From Tardiphaga sp. (GTDB lineage: Bacteria; Pseudomonadota; Alphaproteobacteria; Rhizobiales; Xanthobacteraceae), in assembly GCF_028290495.1 (NCBI RefSeq), contig NZ_JAQGJT010000017.1, positions 1 through 64,000 on the forward strand: 64,000 nucleotides of DNA, in the 5' to 3' direction. This document shows positions 59,338-64,000 of this stretch, piece after piece; position 1 is the stretch's first letter; every line of letters starts with the position of its first letter. The translations under genes and the position numbers were made by a program. The notes beneath the pieces are model-generated. The model was not told the DNA's origin and did no database searches. It worked only from the letters and a program-made list of their open reading frames with translations.

Positions 59338-59378
59338 AGGTCGGCACCTATCGGGTGACATTCCAAGGCTGCCGACCT
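59338..59378. terminator. weak hairpin between convergent genes
   Basis: AGGTCGGCA (59338-59346) pairs with TGCCGACCT (59370-59378) over a 23-nt loop; only TT follows. Lies between the 58739 gene and the recombinase gene. Confidence 0.4.
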
Positions 59379-59387
59379 TTAGTCTTC

Positions 59388-60032
59388 CTATTGCGGCAGT
59401 CGCTTCTGCACGCGGATGACCGTCACCGCGTGCCAAGGGCCGCCGTTCGGCGTAGCGATCTTCCGCTCGTTCAGCGCTGCAGCGATCTTCCGTGCCGACA
59501 ATCCCGCCAGCTCTTCGAAGATCGGGCGCAGCTCGACGGCGCGAGCCGCCGCGGCGTCGCGGTTCTCGATGCCCTTAGCGTTGAGGCCGCCCAGCTTGAC
59601 GCCCTGAGCCTTCTTCGCCGCCAGGGCGTCTTTTGTCCGGCGGGAGATCATGCTGCGCTCCTTCTCGGCAAGCGCGGCGTAGAGGTGTAGCATGAACGGA
59701 TCGGCGTCGGCGCCCAGCTCGGCGACGATGAACGGCGTGCGGTGTGACATCAGCCCGCTAATGAAGTGCACGTCGCGGCTCAGCCGATCGAGCTTTGCAA
59801 CGATGATCGGCGCCTTGTGCTGCCTGGCCGCTTTGAGCGCGGCGGCGAGCTGGGGCCTCCGATCGAGAGCATCAGCGCCGTTTCCCGTTTCAATTTCCTC
59901 GAACTTCTCGATCAGGTGATAGCCCTCGGCCTCGGCGAAGCGGGCGAGCGCCGACTGTTGAGCTTCAAGCCCCAAGCCTGACTTGCCCTGCTGTGCCGTC
60001 GACACGCGGGTGTAGGCAATGGCGGTTTTCAT
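59388..60032 (-). CDS. serine recombinase (resolvase/invertase family)
   Basis: 214 aa. N-terminal resolvase domain: A-Y-T-R-V-S-T with catalytic Ser11, K-L-D-R-L-S-R-D, and a long E helix with [14 protein letters not shown]. The C-terminal ~50 residues hold a helix-turn-helix ([11 protein letters not shown]). Size fits site-specific resolvases of plasmids, transposons and phages. An inverted repeat upstream is a candidate binding site. Confidence 0.92.
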   Translation of the reverse strand: MKTAIAYTRVSTAQQGKSGLGLEAQQSALARFAEAEGYHLIEKFEEIETGNGADALDRRPQLAAALKAARQHKAPIIVAKLDRLSRDVHFISGLMSHRTPFIVAELGADADPFMLHLYAALAEKERSMISRRTKDALAAKKAQGVKLGGLNAKGIENRDAAAARAVELRPIFEELAGLSARKIAAALNERKIATPNGGPWHAVTVIRVQKRLPQ

Positions 60033-60069
60033 GGCTCAATCCGATTTTTGGAACAGGTCAACGAACGTC

Positions 60070-60100
60070 GCTATGTTACACATGCTAGGTGTAACATAGC
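60070..60100. repeat. 12-bp inverted repeat upstream of the recombinase gene
   Basis: GCTATGTTACAC / GTGTAACATAGC with a 7-nt spacer, 38 bp upstream of the recombinase start. AT-rich dyad in GC-rich sequence; candidate recombinase subsite or operator of the divergent control type. Confidence 0.7.
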
Positions 60101-60125
60101 AAGGGGTATGTTTCAGACGATCGCT

Positions 60126-60458
60126 TTAGTCGAAAAGACTGTCGCCAGCGCCGCGCCTGTCGAGTGCTTCCAAATCCGCCTTGGCTTTGCGCGACGCGGC
60201 GCGAAGTTCGTCGGCGGTCATTTCGGACAGTTGCTTTACAGCACTGGCATCGGGGTCCTGCGGAGCAAAGAACCCGCCGGCTCTGAAAAGTGAATTGACC
60301 GCAGACGCTTTCGCCGCAGCGGTCGCCTTCGGATCATCACAAATCGAGATTGCAGTCCGGTAGGCTTTCACCGCGCCGGCCGTCCGCATTTTATGCGACA
60401 ACTCGTCCCGCAGCTGATCCTCGGCGACGTCGTCGAGGCCGTCATCGAAATCGTTCAT
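60126..60458 (-). CDS. small phage-type protein, possible terminase small subunit-like
   Basis: 110 aa, ATG 60458 overlapping the upstream stop (ATGA). Acidic N-terminus (D-F-D-D-G-L-D-D-V-A-E-D) and a helical core with A-Y-R-T-A-I-S-I-C-D-D-P-K-A-T-A-A-A-K-A. Its position after an HGG-motif gene resembles small terminase or DNA-binding genes, but there is no diagnostic motif. Confidence 0.5.
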   Translation of the reverse strand: MNDFDDGLDDVAEDQLRDELSHKMRTAGAVKAYRTAISICDDPKATAAAKASAVNSLFRAGGFFAPQDPDASAVKQLSEMTADELRAASRKAKADLEALDRRGAGDSLFD

Positions 60459-61054
60459 GCGAAAATTCCCTTGTTGTCGCTATCGGCTTCGATCGTTGCG
60501 GCTTTCAACCGCTCAAGCTCAGCCGTCACGGCGGCACGCTCGGCCAGCAGTTGGATCATTTCCGGGCTCTGAGGTCGGCAGGGAGCTTCGCCGGAGAGCA
60601 AAAGGCGGATCTCTGCGTTATGACGCGCCCGAGCGCGTTCGGTGCTCCTGGCGGCCCCTGCGCCCGGTTTGTGGGTCCGATGCCAAGCCTCATGTCGCGC
60701 TCGCTGCTCAGGCGTCATGACCGCGAGGTGGGCAGCCCGCTTTTCGGCATATCTTTTCTGCATGCGAAGCTTGCGATTGAACTTCGCTTCACCCTGCGGC
60801 GTCGAGCAATCCGGATACTGCACAACGTGCCACTGCTTGCCGCTCGGCGTCTTCCCGCCATGCAGGCCGCAGCGGCCGTTCTTCATCGCAGGATTGCAGC
60901 ACGGTTCGCCGTCTCTCTTCCGCGCAGCACCGCAGCGGGGCGCCTTGGCGAAGGTCGCAAGATTGGCGTGCGCCGACGCGCTGGCGATCTGTCGGAAGTC
61001 GGCCCCCTTGCGCCACCGGTCCAAGCGTGCGGTGCGTGAGCGTGTCGCCCTCAT
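60455..61054 (-). CDS. HGG-motif zinc-binding-like phage protein
   Basis: ~199 aa from ATG 61054 (GAGGG 4-5 bases upstream). Motif C-G-A-A-R-K-R-D-G-E-P-C then N-G-R-C-G-L-H-G-G-K-T-P-S-G is that of the HGGxSTG proteins found in phages and islands, often beside terminase genes. The C-terminal half is basic and helical. Biochemical role unknown. The frame is open to 61171 but that part is not family-like. Confidence 0.75.
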   Translation of the reverse strand: MRATRSRTARLDRWRKGADFRQIASASAHANLATFAKAPRCGAARKRDGEPCCNPAMKNGRCGLHGGKTPSGKQWHVVQYPDCSTPQGEAKFNRKLRMQKRYAEKRAAHLAVMTPEQRARHEAWHRTHKPGAGAARSTERARARHNAEIRLLLSGEAPCRPQSPEMIQLLAERAAVTAELERLKAATIEADSDNKGIFA

Positions 61055-61550
61055 GGCACCCTCGCCGATATGCGCCGATGAGGTAATCCGGCTCGTCCAC
61101 TGCTGACGCCGTGCCGATACATCAGGCGATCGCCAAAACGTATGCCATGACGACGGCCTCCGCCGAGGCATACAATGGATGCTGACAAAATCTCGCTATC
61201 TTCAAAAGAGAGCGGCGCGGCGGGCAGGCAGCGGAGCAAGCCGCCTCTCTTATAGGGTCTAGCTCCGCCGCTCCGCCTATCTGGCTCCGCCACATAAAGC
61301 CGAATCGGATCAAGAACTTGCAGGCGTAGCTCCGCCGCTCCGCCCTTGCTCCGCCGGCTGCTCCGCCTTCTAGCTCCGCCCAATGATATCAATGGTTTAC
61401 AGGCGCCGCTCCGCCCTGCTCCGCCGCTGCTCCGCCCACACAACGAGCATACGAAACGGAGACACTCCGCCCGAAAAATATTGGTTTTCGGACCGCCTTT
61501 TCGGGGTGCGATCACGGGGTCTGAGTGTGTGATCATGACGCCTTTCCTTT
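61055..61550. other. non-coding region holding the GCTCCGCC array
   Basis: About 500 bp without a gene between the helicase gene and the HGG-motif gene (both minus). It contains the repeat array at 61262-61436, and one inverted partial copy (GCGGAGC) at 61231-61237. No terminator with a T-run was seen after the helicase gene. Confidence 0.6.
61262..61436 (+). repeat. iteron-like array: 11 direct copies of GCTCCGCC
   Basis: Exact GCTCCGCC starts at 61262, 61270, 61284, 61329, 61337, 61348, 61360, 61373, 61408, 61418 and 61429, all in one orientation, with spacings of 8-14 bp in three sub-clusters. An AT-rich gap (GATATCAATGGTTTAC) lies between copies 8 and 9. The array lies at the 3' side of the prim-pol/helicase gene. 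Candidate replication origin or protein-binding array. Confidence 0.85.
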
Positions 61551-63689
61551 TCAATCGAAGAGGCTGGTGCCGGCTTCCACCGGTGCCACATCAAGCCGGC
61601 GCACGACCTGAAAGCCTTTGCGCTTCGTCTTGGCCGAGTGCGTCGCTTCGACAATGTCGCCGGACGCGATCCAGAAGCCGATCATCTGTTCCGCCTTCTC
61701 CATGCTGAAATCGAAGTCTTCCACCATGCGCCGCGAAGCCATCAGCTCGCGCGAGCGATAGGTCCGTCCCCACGGCTCACCCGCGGACCAGGCCGACGCC
61801 ATGGCCCCGAGCACCTCGATAGCCAGCACCGGTGTCAGCGCCTTGTCGGGGCCGATCGACTGCTCGCATCGCTCAGGCACCCAAGAGCTTTCGCCAGCGT
61901 CGAGGCTGACGTGATCGAAGCGATACGGCTCGGACCATCCGTCAGGGCCGTCCTTCTGCTTCTCGCACCACAGGCGGCCGACGCTGGCGCCTTCCTTGCG
62001 GTCGAGCCTGAATACGAAGTCGCCCGCGCCGCGCAGCACCGTCGAGCCCCGCATGTCGCCGTTCTTGCCGGCGTGATGGATGCCGAGCACAGCGCAACGG
62101 AACGTCTCCTTGACCCGGTTGCAGGCTTTGACGAACAGCGTCATCTCCTTCTGCAGGTTCTCGTCGGCGCCAGGGATGGCCTGCGACACCGTGTCGACTA
62201 CGATCAGCACCGGTCGTGCGCCAATGACCGACGACACGGTGCGCAGAAGCCGGTCGATGTCCCCCGCTTCCATGAAATCGATCGTCCGCTCGATCATCAC
62301 GAAGCGATCGCTGTGCACTGTTTGGTTTCGCTTTTGCAGCCATGCCAAGATCCGGTTGCGGAAACCGAAACTGCCTTCCGCGGCAATATAGACGACGGCC
62401 GTGCCTGCCTCGGCCTTGATGGCGTCGCCGTGCCAGGCCGGCAACGCGTAGGCAATGTGAAGCGCAGCATCGAGCGCGAGGAACGTCTTGCCGGCACCCG
62501 GCGCCGCGTACAGGAAGCCTACGCTGATTTCGGGGAAGTGGCGCTTGATGAGATAGATCGGCGGCGGCCGATTTACGATGTCACCGATGCGCAGGATCGG
62601 ATAGGTGTCCGTTTTGGCCTCGGGCGTTGCGGGCGCGGTGTCGAACAACGGTTCGGCCTCGTCGGGGATGACATCAAAGAACCTGTCGACGTTCTTGAAC
62701 GCCTCGGGATTTTCTTGTTCGGCCAGCTCGAACAGCCAGGACGCGCCGCGGCGGTACGGGCCGCGCATCCGGCGCCAGTCAGCGGCGACGATAGCTGGAT
62801 CATTGGTGCCGTCCTGCCACCTGTCGCACCATTCCTGAAATAGCTCGAACGCCTCGGGCTCCTGCTCAGGCAGCGCCGCTTTGATCGCGTAGCCGAAGTC
62901 GCGGTACGCCTCGCGCGTGCCGAACGTCTTGGATGTGTTCGGCGTGGCCTTCACGGCCTTGCGAACCGTGTCTAGATCGCCCTTCAGGCTGGCCTGCGGG
63001 ACGTCCGCGCCGCCGCCTTCCGTGATGACCTTCGTGGCGGCAGGCAGGATGGTGCGCAGCTCGTCGAGGAACGCGATGACCTGGGCCGGCGAGAAGACGG
63101 GCACCTGGTCGAACGGGACCAGTGGCGTGACCCATGTGTAAGGCAGCTTGGTCTTGGGATGCGTGCCGGCAAAGACCGCCTGCTTGCCCTCGCCGAGGAT
63201 CTCGACGCGCTCGAACGTTCCGGCAGCATTGGCGGGGCCGAAGTCGATCCGCATGTAATTGAGCGGCGCCGAGAGCCTGATCAGATACCCGGCCTTCGGA
63301 AAGTTGCCGACCCGACAGCAGAGAACGCCGAAGTGCTTGACGACCGTCATGTGGATGTTCGCAGCGAGCAACTTGTCCATCGTGTCTGCATCGATGAAAT
63401 AGAGGCCCGCGCCCATCTTGACGCCGACGCCTGCTGACATGGCCTGCCATCGGGTAAGATCTCGGGCGTCGGCCTCATGCTTCGTCCAGTCGAAGCTGTA
63501 CCAGAGCCCGTCATTGCCGCGCACACCGGGCGTCTTGCCGCGACCGTCCTGGCTGGTGCCGACACGACTGAAAAGCGAGGATTTCACACTGATCGGGGCA
63601 TCGTGGGGTATCACGGGGACCAATCTAGCGAAGCCCATGGCGAAGAATTCATCGAACCTCGACGGGGAGCGAGCGAAAGGGGCGTTCAT
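61551..63689 (-). CDS. primase-polymerase/AAA (RecA-like) helicase fusion, replication protein
   Basis: 712 aa. The N-terminal ~230 residues look like a bifunctional prim-pol domain (G-V-G-V-K-M-G-A-G-L-Y-F-I-D-A-D-T with two acidic residues, V-L-C-C-R-V-G). The linker ~260-345 resembles PriCT-type domains (F-G-T-R-E-A-Y-R-D-F). A RecA-like ATPase follows: Walker A A-A-P-G-A-G-K-T-F near residue 415 and Walker B V-L-I-V-V-D-T near 495, with I-H-H-A-G-K-N-G-D-M-R-G-S. This layout is typical of replication genes in phages and integrative elements. Confidence 0.88.
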   Translation of the reverse strand: MNAPFARSPSRFDEFFAMGFARLVPVIPHDAPISVKSSLFSRVGTSQDGRGKTPGVRGNDGLWYSFDWTKHEADARDLTRWQAMSAGVGVKMGAGLYFIDADTMDKLLAANIHMTVVKHFGVLCCRVGNFPKAGYLIRLSAPLNYMRIDFGPANAAGTFERVEILGEGKQAVFAGTHPKTKLPYTWVTPLVPFDQVPVFSPAQVIAFLDELRTILPAATKVITEGGGADVPQASLKGDLDTVRKAVKATPNTSKTFGTREAYRDFGYAIKAALPEQEPEAFELFQEWCDRWQDGTNDPAIVAADWRRMRGPYRRGASWLFELAEQENPEAFKNVDRFFDVIPDEAEPLFDTAPATPEAKTDTYPILRIGDIVNRPPPIYLIKRHFPEISVGFLYAAPGAGKTFLALDAALHIAYALPAWHGDAIKAEAGTAVVYIAAEGSFGFRNRILAWLQKRNQTVHSDRFVMIERTIDFMEAGDIDRLLRTVSSVIGARPVLIVVDTVSQAIPGADENLQKEMTLFVKACNRVKETFRCAVLGIHHAGKNGDMRGSTVLRGAGDFVFRLDRKEGASVGRLWCEKQKDGPDGWSEPYRFDHVSLDAGESSWVPERCEQSIGPDKALTPVLAIEVLGAMASAWSAGEPWGRTYRSRELMASRRMVEDFDFSMEKAEQMIGFWIASGDIVEATHSAKTKRKGFQVVRRLDVAPVEAGTSLFD

Positions 63690-63698
63690 GATCGTTCT

Positions 63699-64000
63699 CT
63701 AGCCGTGACCAGCGACGGCGCCGGAAGCGCATGCCCATGTCGGAAAAGTGGTGACAATGGCGCGAACGCTGCATTTTGGACGCTGGCTCGTCGACCCGAT
63801 GGAATTGAGCGCGATCGCCAGCACCGGTGTGCCACCTGCCATCGCGATTGCGTCGAGCTGGCCGCGCACTGATGCCGAGCGCGAGAAGAGCGTGCCTACC
63901 GCCAAATCCGGCAAGGTTTTAGAAGACGTCTCGTTGCCTCGAATGCTTGTGAGGGCCTGACCGGTCCAATTGGCCCATACGACGCTGATAACCTCATCGG
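63699..64000 (-). CDS. partial gene upstream of the replication protein (runs off the window)
   Basis: The minus-strand frame ending at 63699 is open to the window edge, about 100 codons, with balanced composition (V-I-S-V-V-W-A-N-W-T-G-Q-A-L-T; L-D-A-I-A-M-A-G-G-T-P-V). It lies 9 bp before the replication gene start, consistent with an operon. Not recognised; the start lies outside. Confidence 0.5.
   Translation of the reverse strand, partial: DEVISVVWANWTGQALTSIRGNETSSKTLPDLAVGTLFSRSASVRGQLDAIAMAGGTPVLAIALNSIGSTSQRPKCSVRAIVTTFPTWACASGAVAGHG

Larger units (their letters stand above)
45258..64000. mobile_element. second accessory region, possibly a genomic island at tRNA-Glu
   Basis: From tRNA-Glu to the window end, the content changes to lipoproteins, frameshifted small genes, defence-like genes, phage virion remnants, a serine recombinase and a prim-pol/helicase gene. 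Base composition varies strongly. I found no second copy of the tRNA-Glu 3' end within the window, so the right boundary is either outside or lost, and the region may be a patchwork rather than one element. Confidence 0.4.

Noticed and set aside
61262-61436. CRISPR-like array
   Set aside because: The repeats are 8 bp with irregular 0-37 bp gaps, not the 25-40 bp repeats with constant spacers of CRISPR; no cas genes.
61638-62843. 401-codon plus-strand frame inside the replication gene
   Set aside because: Antisense to a gene with Walker motifs; composition is Arg/His/Asp-rich noise.
63748-63960. Plus-strand 70-codon frame near the window end
   Set aside because: The minus-strand frame across the same bases stays open to the edge, has better composition and an operon-like position.

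Overview
The window is GC-rich chromosomal DNA from an alphaproteobacterium, most likely of the Bradyrhizobium/Rhodopseudomonas type. Pointers are the TRAP and ABC transporter operons, a leucine-degradation operon, an NDUFS4-like complex I gene, OpgC, an H-NS-like gene whose N-terminus resembles the rhizobial family, and many short lineage-type ORFs. This placement rests on protein style only; there is no rRNA here.

Layout. (1) 0.3-16.2 kb is core metabolism: a TRAP transporter dctPQM (+); an operon mccB-mccA-mvaB (-) for the lower steps of leucine catabolism; an NDUFS4-like gene; opgC; a secreted Gly/Tyr/Arg-rich protein; a two-domain L,D-transpeptidase; and a five-gene operon (-) of a solute-binding protein, two permeases, an ATPase and a calcineurin-like phosphodiesterase, with a hairpin after the binding-protein gene. 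(2) 16.5-34.6 kb is an integrated element of about 18 kb in tRNA-Pro(UGG). It is bounded by a 21-bp direct repeat, carries a tyrosine integrase next to attR and has candidate arm-type repeats at both ends. It encodes a compact HK97-type head and packaging module with a few tail-assembly genes, but no recognisable major tail protein, tail tip, fibre, lysis or repressor gene, and its gene order is shuffled. It is either a degenerate siphophage or a satellite or GTA-like capsid element. (3) 34.7-45.2 kb returns to chromosome: small stress and regulatory genes (DUF192, double cold-shock, Sir2, H-NS-like, PilZ, PAS, glyoxalase, GST) and many tiny secreted or membrane proteins, ending at tRNA-Glu(UUC). 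(4) 45.3-64 kb is a second accessory region. It holds a lipoprotein with a periplasmic ClpP-like protein, a patch of frameshifted small genes, a secreted nuclease and a truncated SRAP gene. It continues with a defence-like stretch (unknown protein plus four-helix membrane protein, a TIR-like protein, a PD-(D/E)XK-type protein), remnants of phage virion genes, a serine recombinase with an inverted repeat upstream, and a prim-pol/AAA helicase gene whose 3' flank carries 11 copies of GCTCCGCC.

Strongest leads: the rearranged tail-poor capsid element with its att architecture, the uncharacterised pair at 50.3-51.7 kb beside TIR and nuclease genes, and the iteron-like array beside the primase-helicase gene.
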